From Chitinophagaceae bacterium (GTDB taxonomy: Bacteria; Bacteroidota; Bacteroidia; Chitinophagales; Chitinophagaceae): a stretch of DNA of 41,653 bases. The notes under the pieces were generated by a model. It was not told the origin of the DNA and searched no databases. It saw nothing but the letters and a program-made list of their open reading frames with translations. The DNA is taken from NCBI GenBank assembly GCA_947454715.1, contig CANGMZ010000014.1, positions 1 to 41,653 of the forward strand. The letters are read 5' to 3'. Of this stretch, positions 24,201 through 32,829 are shown piece after piece (position 1 is the stretch's first letter; the number at the start of each line of letters is the position of its first letter). A program made the position numbers and the translations under genes.

Positions 24201-27032
24201 ATGCCTGAAAAGAAACTTTTTCTATTAGATGCGCTTGCGCTCATCTACCGTTCATATTACGCACTTATTCGCAGTCCACGTATTACAAGCAAGGGAAAAA
24301 ATACCAATGCTCAGTTTGGCTTTACCAGCACATTGCTTGATCTGATCAATAAAGAAAAACCTACGCACCTTGCCGTAGTGTTTGATACTTCAGCACCTAC
24401 TGAACGACACATCGACTTCGAAGCCTATAAAGCTAATCGTCAAGAAACTCCGGAAGATTTGCGCGCAGCATTACCCGATATCAAACGCATCATCAGAGGG
24501 TTCAATCTGCCATGTATTGAGAAAGATGGTTACGAGGCCGATGATATTATAGGCACATTGGCCATTGAAGCTGCCGACCTGGGCTATACAGTTTATATGG
24601 TCACTCCTGATAAAGACTACGGACAAATTGTTCGTCCAGGCGTCTTCATGTATAAACCTCCGTTTCAAGGTGGCAAAGAAGAAATTTTTGGCGAGCAGGA
24701 AATATGCGATAAGTGGGGCATTAAGCGTGTAGACCAGGTGATAGATATATTAGGGCTAATGGGTGATGCTGTAGACAATATTCCTGGCATCCCGGGTATT
24801 GGTGAAAAGACAGCGGCAAAACTATTAGCAGAATATGATAACATAGAGAACCTATTAGCCAATGCCGACAAAATAAAAGGCGCTGTTGGTGAAAAAGTAC
24901 GCAATGGCAAGGACATGGCTATCATGTCTAAAAAGCTGGCTACCATTATCACTAATGTTCCCGACGTTCCCTTCCATGCAGAAGATTTCAGAATAAAGGA
25001 TAAAAACAATGAAGTACTTACAGAGATATTCAACGAGCTGGAATTCAAAACACTAGGCAAACGTGTTTTTGGTGATACTACTCCTGACAAACCACAATCG
25101 ACAGATCTGTTTGGCAATGTGATTCGCGAAAAACAAAGCATACCACAATCTCAGACTACTGCCGAGCAGATGCAGGAAGCATCAGAAGAAACAGAACAAT
25201 TTTCAGGTAATTTCAAAACCATATCTGATACAGAACACAGCTATAAATTGGTAAGTACAGATGATGAAATTAATGAGCTTATCTCACTTATCGGTCAGCA
25301 AAAAGAAGTGGCATTTGATACAGAGACTACCGATGTTGATGCTAACCTGGCCGATATTGTAGGTATGAGTTTTTGTTGGGAAAAAGGTACGGCATACTAC
25401 GTTCCGCTACCTGCCGAACGAAATGAGGTATTGGCAATCATGGAACGCTTCAGACCTCTGTTTAACAACACGGAGATACTTTGGGTAGGGCAAAATATTA
25501 AGTACGATATGCTCATACTAAAGTGGTATGGATTTGAGCTCAAGGGCAATATCTACGATACCATGTTGGCGCACTATGTGATAGACCCCGATGGCAAACG
25601 TAGCATGGATATGCTCAGTGCAAAATACCTCAGCTATCAGCCGGTATCTATTGAAACATTAATTGGCAAAAAAGGTAAAGGCCAACTGTCGATGCGCGAT
25701 GCACCTGTAGAGCAGGTTAAAGAATATGCAGCGGAAGATGCCGATGTTACTTTACAACTGAAGCAGGTATTTGACCCTCAACTTGCAGAAAAAGGTGTAA
25801 ATAATGTATTCAGCAAAGTAGAGAACCCATTAGTCTCTGTGCTTCTGGATATGGAATTTGAAGGCGTTAATTTGGATTTTAAATTCCTAAACGACTACTC
25901 CAAAGACCTTGAAAAAGACATCAAAGAAGTTGAGACCAATATATACACCCATGCCGGTGTTAATTTCAACATAGGTTCTCCTAAGCAATTGGGTGAAGTG
26001 CTGTTTGAAATGATGAAAATAGATGCCGGACAAAAAAAGACCAAAACCGGACAATATGCCACAGGCGAAGAAATACTGCAGAAACTCCGCCACAAACACA
26101 AGATAGTTGAGGACATTCTCACTTATCGTGAACTTACCAAACTGAAGAGCACTTATGTCGACTCTCTCCCGGGCTTAATTAACCCACGAACAGGAAGACT
26201 TCATACAAGTTATAATCAGGCAGTAGCTGTTACCGGAAGGCTCAGTAGCAACAATCCTAACCTACAGAATATACCTATCCGCACAGAGCGTGGCAGGGAA
26301 ATTCGTAAAGCATTTATTCCCCGCGACACTGACCATGTACTTGTTTCTGCCGACTATTCTCAGATTGAGCTACGTATTGTCGCTGCCATCAGTGGCGACG
26401 AGAATATGATACAGGCGTTCAAAGAAAATAAAGACATTCACACGGCCACCGCTGCAAAGGTTTATAATGTTGCCGAAAGTGAGGTCACTTCCGATATGCG
26501 CCGTGCTGCTAAAGCGGTAAACTTTGGTATCATTTATGGACAATCTGCATTTGGTTTGTCAGAAAACATAGGTGTAAGCCGTACTGAAGCCAAAACTATT
26601 ATCGACAACTACTTTATCCAATATGCCTCTGTGAAGCAATACATGGATCGTTCCGTCAACTTTGCTAAAGAGCATGGCTATGTAGAGACTGTTATGGGCC
26701 GTAAACGCTGGCTTAAGGACATTTATTCTGCCAACTTCACTGTTCGTGGCTATGCAGAGCGAAATGCCATTAACATGCCTATACAGGGCACAGCAGCCGA
26801 TATGATAAAGCTTGCTATGATTAACATACACAAAGAATTGAAAAATAGCGGACTAAACGCCAAAATGATATTACAGGTACATGATGAATTGGTGTTTGAT
26901 GTTCCGCTTAATGAGCTCAATGATATTCAGCCTATCATAAAGCGTTGTATGGAAAATGCCATGGAATTACCGGGAGGTGTACCATTACATGTTGCAACCG
27001 GATCGGGACACAACTGGCTGCAAGCTCATTAA
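24201..27032 (+). CDS. polA: DNA polymerase I
   Basis: Pol I replaces RNA primers and fills repair gaps. The 943-residue protein has all three domains. The 5'-3' exonuclease (1-~290) shows LLDALALIYRSYYAL, YEADDIIGT, TPDKDYGQIV and the helix-hairpin-helix PGIPGIGEKTAAKLL. After a low-complexity linker (about 300-335, Gln/Glu/Ser-rich) comes a proofreading domain with its acidic residues in place (FDTETTD near 372, GQNIKYD, YAAEDADVTLQL). The polymerase domain has motif A DYSQIELRI near 716, motif B RRAAKAVNFGIIYGQ near 766 and motif C QVHDELVFDV near 892. I prefer the ATG at 24201 (MPEKKLFLLDALA) over the one at 24183, which would add MTYLSN and overlap the promoter-like element. It is monocistronic. 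Confidence 0.97.
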   Translation: MPEKKLFLLDALALIYRSYYALIRSPRITSKGKNTNAQFGFTSTLLDLINKEKPTHLAVVFDTSAPTERHIDFEAYKANRQETPEDLRAALPDIKRIIRGFNLPCIEKDGYEADDIIGTLAIEAADLGYTVYMVTPDKDYGQIVRPGVFMYKPPFQGGKEEIFGEQEICDKWGIKRVDQVIDILGLMGDAVDNIPGIPGIGEKTAAKLLAEYDNIENLLANADKIKGAVGEKVRNGKDMAIMSKKLATIITNVPDVPFHAEDFRIKDKNNEVLTEIFNELEFKTLGKRVFGDTTPDKPQSTDLFGNVIREKQSIPQSQTTAEQMQEASEETEQFSGNFKTISDTEHSYKLVSTDDEINELISLIGQQKEVAFDTETTDVDANLADIVGMSFCWEKGTAYYVPLPAERNEVLAIMERFRPLFNNTEILWVGQNIKYDMLILKWYGFELKGNIYDTMLAHYVIDPDGKRSMDMLSAKYLSYQPVSIETLIGKKGKGQLSMRDAPVEQVKEYAAEDADVTLQLKQVFDPQLAEKGVNNVFSKVENPLVSVLLDMEFEGVNLDFKFLNDYSKDLEKDIKEVETNIYTHAGVNFNIGSPKQLGEVLFEMMKIDAGQKKTKTGQYATGEEILQKLRHKHKIVEDILTYRELTKLKSTYVDSLPGLINPRTGRLHTSYNQAVAVTGRLSSNNPNLQNIPIRTERGREIRKAFIPRDTDHVLVSADYSQIELRIVAAISGDENMIQAFKENKDIHTATAAKVYNVAESEVTSDMRRAAKAVNFGIIYGQSAFGLSENIGVSRTEAKTIIDNYFIQYASVKQYMDRSVNFAKEHGYVETVMGRKRWLKDIYSANFTVRGYAERNAINMPIQGTAADMIKLAMINIHKELKNSGLNAKMILQVHDELVFDVPLNELNDIQPIIKRCMENAMELPGGVPLHVATGSGHNWLQAH

Positions 27033-27067
27033 TCAATACCAAATGAACGATACAATCATTTTATAAC

Positions 27068-27096
27068 AAATAGGCGACTTTATGAGTCGCCTATTT
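27068..27096 (+). terminator. Terminator of polA
   Basis: AAATAGGCGACT (27068-27079) pairs with AGTCGCCTATTT (27085-27096), loop TTATG, 35 bases after the stop codon. Confidence 0.9.
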
Positions 27097-27125
27097 CATT
27101 TACTATACAACCACATACAAAACAA

Positions 27126-27149
27126 AAACGGTCCCCATGGGGACCGTTT
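27126..27149 (-). terminator. Terminator of the small T9SS cargo gene
   Basis: A perfect 24-base palindrome with GGTCCCC/GGGGACC core is followed on the minus strand by TTTTTG. It lies 22 bases past the minus-strand stop codon and next to the convergent polA terminator. Confidence 0.85.
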
Positions 27150-27171
27150 CATTATTATAATGATAATTCAA

Positions 27172-27885
27172 TTATTGTTTTGTGAATTTGCGTGTAGCAA
27201 CTATTTGACCCTGTGCATTAACCAATCTAAGGAAGTAGATACCGGCAGGCATGTTTTCCAGACTAAGGTTAGCATTGTTGTCATTCACTCTGTACACCGC
27301 CATTGTTTTACCAATGATATTGTAGATAGCCGCAGTCTTAACTTCTGTAGCACCACCGTAAACTACATTTATTTCACTTGTAGCCGGATTAGGATAAACA
27401 GAAAGTTCTTCGTTCATCTTGCTTACATTATTAACAGCAACTGTGCTGTTTGCAGTTACAACGAATGTAGCATAAGAAGTATCAGTACCATTAAACAATC
27501 TGCATCTCAAATAATAAGTACCTACAGTTGTGATACCTGATGCGTTAAACTGCAAATGAAAATCGTGATTAGTTCCTGCTACCGGGTACGACGAACTAGT
27601 CTTTTGTGTACCTGATGGCCATAAGCTACTTAAACCGTAGCAATTAAAATTATCGCAAATGCCTGAAACTGCTATCCAATCTGCTGGAAAGTTAGTTGCT
27701 ACAACGCTCCACTTAAGCGTTACGGCACCTGTAGCAGGGGTAACAGTATCAGTAATATTTTGTAAAGTAGCTGAAGTCGATGTAAAAAAAACAGTATCGG
27801 CTTGCATGGTGAAAGACTGTGCATTCGCCTTGTTGTAACCCAACAACGCAATAGAAGCAAACAGTAGAGTAAAAATCTTTTTCAT
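27172..27885 (-). CDS. Secreted T9SS type A cargo protein of unknown function
   Basis: The 237-residue protein has a signal peptide (MKKIFTLLFASIALLGYNKA, cleavage after NAQ). A beta-rich middle (about 24-150) resembles an Ig-like/CARDB-like fold. It has a Cys-containing loop (GICDNFNCYG), the pattern FHLQFNASGITTVGTYYLRC, and a GTDTSYATFVVTAN end strand. The C-terminal sorting domain is clear: LSVYPNPATSEINV, YNIIGKTM, MPAGIYFLRLVNAQGQ. No enzyme motif is visible. It follows the Omp28-like gene on the same strand but is separated from it by a terminator and has its own promoter-like site with a dyad. Confidence 0.85.
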   Translation of the reverse strand: MKKIFTLLFASIALLGYNKANAQSFTMQADTVFFTSTSATLQNITDTVTPATGAVTLKWSVVATNFPADWIAVSGICDNFNCYGLSSLWPSGTQKTSSSYPVAGTNHDFHLQFNASGITTVGTYYLRCRLFNGTDTSYATFVVTANSTVAVNNVSKMNEELSVYPNPATSEINVVYGGATEVKTAAIYNIIGKTMAVYRVNDNNANLSLENMPAGIYFLRLVNAQGQIVATRKFTKQ

Positions 27886-27924
27886 TCGAAACAGTTTATT
27901 TATGCAAATTAATGATTCTTGTTT

Positions 27925-27953
27925 GTTTCACAAAAATATTTATTATGTGAAAC
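27925..27953 (-). promoter_or_regulatory. Promoter -7 element inside an inverted repeat (candidate operator)
   Basis: GTTTCACA (27925-27932) and TGTGAAAC (27946-27953) form an 8-base dyad with 13 bases between. On the minus strand a perfect TAnnTTTG (TATTTTTG, 27931-27938) overlaps one arm. The gene ATG is at 27885, giving a leader near 42 bases. A regulator bound to the dyad would block this promoter. No strong -33 is seen. Confidence 0.45.
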
Positions 27954-28007
27954 AGTATACTTAATCACTTATCAAACTTTATGCCTGACTATTGTTAAAG
28001 GATATAA

Positions 28008-28042
28008 AAAAAGGAGCTGCTGGTATCCTGCAGCTCCTTTTT
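28008..28042 (-). terminator. Terminator of the Omp28-like gene
   Basis: Arms 28008-28020 and 28030-28042 (AAAAAGGAGCTGC / GCAGCTCCTTTTT) carry a nine-base loop and are followed on the minus strand by a run of T. It lies 18 bases past the stop codon. Confidence 0.93.
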
Positions 28043-28060
28043 AACAAATTCAACTAAAAC

Positions 28061-30067
28061 TTATTTTATAACTGAGAAACGCTCAGAGATTTTACCAGTT
28101 TCAGTAGCAATTACTACATTGTAAACACCAGCAGCGAAATCAGCTACATTGATGTTAACATTTTGGCTACCGCTGTTCATTGCCTGAGCTGCTTTTGTGT
28201 AAACTACACGACCAACTGCATCGTAAACTACAACAGAAACATTTGAATTGTTGTTCAATTCGAATGCGATGTTAGTTTCTTCGTTAGCTGGATTAGGGAA
28301 TACACGTACACCTTCAATACCTGCGCTAACATTGTTAACACCTACAGTCCATACAGTGTTTACACTGTTAAGGATTGTACCGTAGTTAGGGCTAGTAGAG
28401 TTGTTGTCGATAAGCAATACTGTTGCACGCAATTTAGCAGATACCCAAGTAGATGCGATTGGAACTGCAGCGAAAGTGTAATTGTAAGTAGTACCTGCAG
28501 TCATAGACGCTGGCAAGCTGCTTGCAACACCGTTTGGTGAAGTAGACATATCAGGGATAGTATAACGATCTACGAAATCGTAAGACATCTGAGCTGCTGG
28601 GATTGTAGAAGGCAAAGTAGCAAAGTTATATTCTGCATTCTGCATAGCACCTGAACCACCACCATTGTAATAGTTGTGTTGAGCATATCCTGCTGCAGTA
28701 CCCTTAACACCATCTTCAGAAACAATCAATTCAAGACGGTAATCACCGCTAAGATTCAATGCTGGCTTAACTGCAGTTGAAACGTTCAAGTTAGAACCAG
28801 ATACACTTGCATTAACACTCATATCAGCAAAACCGAATGAAGTATTCAATGCATCATAATAAGTAAATGCCTGAGAAGGATCTGCACTGTATGTACGACG
28901 ATCTACAACCAATGATGGGAAACCACCAACTTTACCAGCCATGAAGTTATCATAGTTAGTAGTCATTGTGTTTTCATGAGCCATTGGATCGTAACCATTA
29001 TAGTCATGTACAGATACTACACTTACATTGCTCTTATGAGCAGCCCAAAGTGAGTCCATATAGATGATACCACGTACGCACCATCCGCACCATGTACCAG
29101 TTGGCTCTTCAAACATAACCTTCTTAGTAGGCAAGAAAGATACAGTTGTCAAAGAGTTAGTAGCACTAGAGTCATTTGTTGCATTAGCATCGCCAGTTAA
29201 AGAAACCCACATCTTTATTGGATATGAACCCAATGCAGCTGGGAAAGTTACCGCTGTAGGAGCAGTAAAGTTTGCTGATGTAAATGGAGCAATAGATCCT
29301 GCTATTGGGCTACTTACAACCGCACCACCATTGAACAGGTAGTTGATGTTGTAAGAAGGAACTGCAGTTGCACCATTGTTAAATACAGTACCTGTCATAT
29401 TCACAGTGCTGCCACCTACACCATAAGAGGTAGGAGAACCTGTAGTAGGAGTGATTGAAGTCAATGCAAGGTCAGTTGCCGGAGCATCAAATACCTTTAC
29501 ATTGTCAATTGCAAAACCATACAACCAAGCACCACCATCTTGATAACGGAAACCCAGCATCAAACCAGTACCCGTGTGACCACTAAGATCAATGTAACGT
29601 GGCTCCCACCAATATGCAGTATTGCCAGCAAGTGTGCTTAACACAGTCCATGTTGCACCATTATCTGTAGAAATTTCTACAGTAGCAACTTCACTGATAG
29701 CTGGTGTACCACCATCATTACCATGACGGTAGCTGCAATCAAATGACAAATAAGGATGCGCCATTGTAGTAGGCACATTGAAAGTAGATGACTTCAACAA
29801 AGAGTTGCCGTTTGGTCCACCTTGATATTTATCATCATTAACGCATACAAAACGAGTATGTGCATTTGGTGAGAAATAGCTACTAGCCAAAGTCGTGTTT
29901 GTACCAGACAACCATCCTGTAGAGTCATTTGGAACTACGTTCTGTGACCAACCTGTAGGAAGAGCCGTACCTGTAGTAGATTCGAAGTCTTCTGTGTACT
30001 GTGCCGTACTCTTGTAGCCTGTTGCCAAAAGCGTGCCCAGGGCAAGAAAAGTAAGTGTTTTTTTCAT
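28061..30067 (-). CDS. Omp28-related T9SS cargo with MAM-like (choice-of-anchor J) and thioredoxin-like CxxC domains
   Basis: The 668-residue secreted protein has a signal peptide (MKKTLTFLALGTLLATGYKS, cleavage after TAQ). Domain 1 (about 22-195) is of choice-of-anchor-J type: EDFESTTGTALPTGWSQN, LSFDCSYRH, VEISTDNGATWTVLST, GFAIDNVKVF. A CARDB-like Ig module follows (about 200-305). Near residue 318 the thioredoxin-like Omp28 domain begins (VMFEEPTGTWCGWCVRG) with a CGWC redox-type motif, continuing with VVSVHDYNGYDPMA and FPSLVVDRR. Further Omp28 regions include LELIVSEDGVKGT and YNYTFAAVP. The C-terminus is a T9SS type A domain (VRVFPNPANEETNI, YDAVGRVVYTK, AAGVYNVVIAT). Omp28 was described as a Porphyromonas surface protein. 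A redox activity is only suggested by the CxxC, since such pairs may also be structural. It is monocistronic. Confidence 0.9.
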   Translation of the reverse strand: MKKTLTFLALGTLLATGYKSTAQYTEDFESTTGTALPTGWSQNVVPNDSTGWLSGTNTTLASSYFSPNAHTRFVCVNDDKYQGGPNGNSLLKSSTFNVPTTMAHPYLSFDCSYRHGNDGGTPAISEVATVEISTDNGATWTVLSTLAGNTAYWWEPRYIDLSGHTGTGLMLGFRYQDGGAWLYGFAIDNVKVFDAPATDLALTSITPTTGSPTSYGVGGSTVNMTGTVFNNGATAVPSYNINYLFNGGAVVSSPIAGSIAPFTSANFTAPTAVTFPAALGSYPIKMWVSLTGDANATNDSSATNSLTTVSFLPTKKVMFEEPTGTWCGWCVRGIIYMDSLWAAHKSNVSVVSVHDYNGYDPMAHENTMTTNYDNFMAGKVGGFPSLVVDRRTYSADPSQAFTYYDALNTSFGFADMSVNASVSGSNLNVSTAVKPALNLSGDYRLELIVSEDGVKGTAAGYAQHNYYNGGGSGAMQNAEYNFATLPSTIPAAQMSYDFVDRYTIPDMSTSPNGVASSLPASMTAGTTYNYTFAAVPIASTWVSAKLRATVLLIDNNSTSPNYGTILNSVNTVWTVGVNNVSAGIEGVRVFPNPANEETNIAFELNNNSNVSVVVYDAVGRVVYTKAAQAMNSGSQNVNINVADFAAGVYNVVIATETGKISERFSVIK

Positions 30068-30303
30068 TTTTTTGTTATTTTTAAATTAACTGCAAAATAA
30101 TTTTAGCATGTCGAAGTTATGATTTTTTATTATTCCAATTACTTTTTTGTTAAAATTTCACCATCTGTAGAATTAATTCTGCAAAAAACTAATTTTAATC
30201 CTTTACATTACTAGTCAATCATTTAAGTAGACTATTAAACTATATGTGCACCCTTTTTTCCCTAATTTCATGGTAATCAGTGTAGTTTCATCATTTATTA
30301 ACA

Positions 30304-30311
30304 TACCTTTG
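30304..30311 (+). promoter_or_regulatory. Candidate -7 promoter element upstream of the TPP riboswitch
   Basis: TACCTTTG is a perfect TAnnTTTG match. The predicted transcript start near 30315 is about 20 bases upstream of the aptamer, so the whole riboswitch would be in the leader. The -33 region (GTTTC near 30285) is poor. Confidence 0.6.
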
Positions 30312-30333
30312 CTTTACATTTAAAACAAAATGT

Positions 30334-30405
30334 TTCGGGGTGCCTTTTCAAGGCTGAGATCACACCCGTTGAACCTGGACCGGGTAATGCCGATTAGGAA
30401 AAACG
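30334..30405 (+). ncRNA. TPP (thiamin pyrophosphate) riboswitch aptamer, THI box
   Basis: The conserved THI-box blocks occur in order: CGGGGTGCC (30336-30344), a small CCTT/AAGG helix, the invariant GGCTGAGA (30352-30359), ACCC (30363-30366), GAACCTGGACCGGGTAATGC (30371-30390) and TTAGGAA (30394-30400). The last block departs from the usual GCGTAGGGAA, and the P3 helix is short. The aptamer binds TPP and represses downstream genes. The aptamer end lies about 110 bases before the receptor ATG. I see no strong terminator hairpin in that interval, so control of translation initiation is more likely than premature termination (inference). Confidence 0.93.
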
Positions 30406-30515
30406 CAAAAACAAAGTTTTGTCCATTTGATGGCCACAAATTGACATCTCTTTACCAGTATTCTGATCTCTTACGTGCATGGCATCCCGCCAACTTTCAC
30501 AAAAAAGTCAAAGCC

Positions 30516-32774
30516 ATGCTGAAAAAATTCATTCTTTTCTCTTTAGTATCGTGTGCCGCGCTCTCAAAAGCCAGTGCTCAGTCTATTCCTGCGCATCAAT
30601 TACATACAGAGCAAGACGAAGACGATACCACTGCTGCAACACGAAAAGCAGACACAACAAAAAACGCAAAAGAACTACAACCGGTAGAAGTGCGCAGTAT
30701 ACGCGCCTCACAAAATTCACCTTTTGCCAAAACCGACATTAAGAAAGCGGAAATTGCTCGCCAGAATCTGGGACAAGATCTACCTATGCTCCTGCAGTTC
30801 ACGCCATCTGCTGTTACAACATCAGATGCCGGAGCAGGCGTGGGCTATACTGGTATTCACATTCGGGGTACTGACCCTACCCGTATCAATGTCACTTTCA
30901 ACGGCATGCCAGTAAATGACCCTGAAGAGCAAGCAACATACTTCGTTGATATACCGGACATTGCATCATCTACCAACTCTATACAGATACAGCGTGGTGT
31001 AGGCACATCTACTAATGGTGCCGGCGCATTTGGTGGTACTATCAGTATCAGCAACCTGCAACAGATGGATACTGCAGGTGTGATTTACAGCAGTAGTTAT
31101 GGTTCTTTCAATACATTTAAAAACACACTGGTAGCCGGCACAGGCTTGCTCAAGGGTGGTTTCCAGTTCGATGTGCGCTTGTCTAAAATATCATCAGACG
31201 GTTATATTCAACGCTCAGCTACTGATCTTAAATCTATGCAATTCACCGCAGGGTGGACTCCCAATGAACGCACTTCCTTCCACTTCTTGTTTATGCCCGG
31301 CACAGAGAAAACCGGACAAGCCTGGGATGGCGTGCCACAAGATTCGCTGAAAACAAACCGTACTTATAATGAGCTGGGACAAAGAGCAAATGGTTCTTAT
31401 TATAATAACCAGACAGATAACTATATGCAGAACTACTATCAGCTATTCGCAGATCACAAGTTCTCTTCCTGTTTCACTGCTCATGCCGGGTTATTCCTTA
31501 CACGTGGAAAGGGTTATTATGAGGAATACAAGACAGGTCAGGCATATAGCGACTATTCCCTACCTAATGTAATCTCTGCAAGTGGCACTGACACTACCAC
31601 TACTACCGACCTTATTCGCCGTTTGTGGTTAGATAATTATTATTACGGAGGTGTCTTCTCACTACAATATGTTAAAAATAAAACCTTGCTCACTCTTGGT
31701 GGAGGATGGAGCCAGTTTGAAAACCTCAGCTATGGCAATATAATTTATGCGCTTAGCGGTGGCGTACCCGATAATTATAAATGGTATCAGGTAGATGCGC
31801 AGAAAAATGACCTGAACATATACCTGAAAGCGCAGCAATCATTTAATAAGCTCACCCTGTTTGGCGATATGCAATACCGCAATGTTGCTTACTTCATGAA
31901 CGGTTTCCGCAATAACCCAAACCTAAGATATGCTGTTAACTACGATTTCCTTAACCCTAAAGTAGGTTTGAGCTATCAGATAAGCAATGGAACAATGCAC
32001 CAACGCGCTTATGCCTCATTTGCAGTTGGAAACAGAGAGCCCGGTCGCAGTGCATTTGAAGCTGACTCGGCACACCTACCAAAAGCAGAGCGGCTGTATG
32101 ACTGGGAAGCCGGCTATGAAGTAGCAAGCAAGAAGTTTACCGCTGGCATAAACCTCTATTATATGGACTACGTGAATCAACTGATACTCACCGGCCAAAT
32201 CAACGATGTGGGCGCATACACCCCTACTAATGTTTCGCGCAGTTACAGAACAGGCGTTGAGCTCATGGCGGGTTACGATGCAGCTAAATGGTTAAGACTT
32301 TACGGCAACCTTACGCTATCTATGAATAAAATCAACAAATTCACTGAATATGTTGACAATTACGATAGCAGTGCACAACGGGCAGTTGACCACAGCAATA
32401 GTGATATCGCCTTTTCACCAAACATAATAGGTGCTATGACTGCCGCATTTACCCCATTTACATTTAAGAATAGCAACTTAGGTATAGATGTTACAGGCAA
32501 ATATGTAGGCAAACAATACCTCGACAACAGCAGCCGCAACGATCGCAGCATCAGTGATTATAACTACTTCAATGTATTAGTTCGTTATTCTTTCAAAACA
32601 AAAATGTTTAAAGAGGTCGTAGCGTCTATGTCATTCAATAACATCTTTGGCAACCTCTACCAGAACAATGGCTATACCTATAGCTATATTTCCGGTGGCG
32701 CAACTGCCACAAGCAATTATTACTACCCACAGGCTGGTTTCAACATGCTCGGTGGTATTACTGTAAGATGGTAA
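30516..32774 (+). CDS. TonB-dependent outer-membrane receptor, probably for thiamin (riboswitch-controlled)
   Basis: I place the start at MLKKFILFSLVSCAALSKAS (signal peptide, cleavage after AQ), giving 752 residues. The longer open frame to 30330 translates the riboswitch itself. A plug domain follows (about 55-190): LQPVEVRSIRASQNSPFAKT, DLPMLLQFTPSAVTTSDAGA, GYTGIHIRGTDPTRINVTFN, GMPVNDPEEQ, IQIQRGVGTSTNGAGAFGGT. A TonB-dependent barrel runs from about 200 to the end, finishing in GFNMLGGITVRW with the expected terminal aromatic residue. The TPP riboswitch in its leader strongly suggests thiamin or a phosphate or precursor as substrate. Thiamin-regulated outer-membrane receptors (omr1) are known in Bacteroidota. 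No inner-membrane transporter (pnuT) or thiamin kinase lies next to it. A terminator follows 28 bases after the stop, so it is a single-gene unit. Confidence 0.92.
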   Translation: MLKKFILFSLVSCAALSKASAQSIPAHQLHTEQDEDDTTAATRKADTTKNAKELQPVEVRSIRASQNSPFAKTDIKKAEIARQNLGQDLPMLLQFTPSAVTTSDAGAGVGYTGIHIRGTDPTRINVTFNGMPVNDPEEQATYFVDIPDIASSTNSIQIQRGVGTSTNGAGAFGGTISISNLQQMDTAGVIYSSSYGSFNTFKNTLVAGTGLLKGGFQFDVRLSKISSDGYIQRSATDLKSMQFTAGWTPNERTSFHFLFMPGTEKTGQAWDGVPQDSLKTNRTYNELGQRANGSYYNNQTDNYMQNYYQLFADHKFSSCFTAHAGLFLTRGKGYYEEYKTGQAYSDYSLPNVISASGTDTTTTTDLIRRLWLDNYYYGGVFSLQYVKNKTLLTLGGGWSQFENLSYGNIIYALSGGVPDNYKWYQVDAQKNDLNIYLKAQQSFNKLTLFGDMQYRNVAYFMNGFRNNPNLRYAVNYDFLNPKVGLSYQISNGTMHQRAYASFAVGNREPGRSAFEADSAHLPKAERLYDWEAGYEVASKKFTAGINLYYMDYVNQLILTGQINDVGAYTPTNVSRSYRTGVELMAGYDAAKWLRLYGNLTLSMNKINKFTEYVDNYDSSAQRAVDHSNSDIAFSPNIIGAMTAAFTPFTFKNSNLGIDVTGKYVGKQYLDNSSRNDRSISDYNYFNVLVRYSFKTKMFKEVVASMSFNNIFGNLYQNNGYTYSYISGGATATSNYYYPQAGFNMLGGITVRW

Positions 32775-32802
32775 TTATTTTTTGTGTTTAGTTTCCATCA
32801 GA

Positions 32803-32829
32803 GGCTCCCGGTTTCCGGGAGCCTTTTTT
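32803..32829 (+). terminator. Terminator of the thiamin receptor gene
   Basis: GGCTCCCGG (32803-32811) pairs with CCGGGAGCC (32815-32823), followed by TTTTTT. Confidence 0.95.

Noticed and set aside
27082-27540. 152-codon plus-strand frame
   Set aside because: It overlaps two terminators and is antisense to the well-supported T9SS cargo gene at 27172-27885.
30330-30515. N-terminal extension of the thiamin receptor frame
   Set aside because: It would translate the TPP aptamer. The signal peptide begins at the ATG at 30516.
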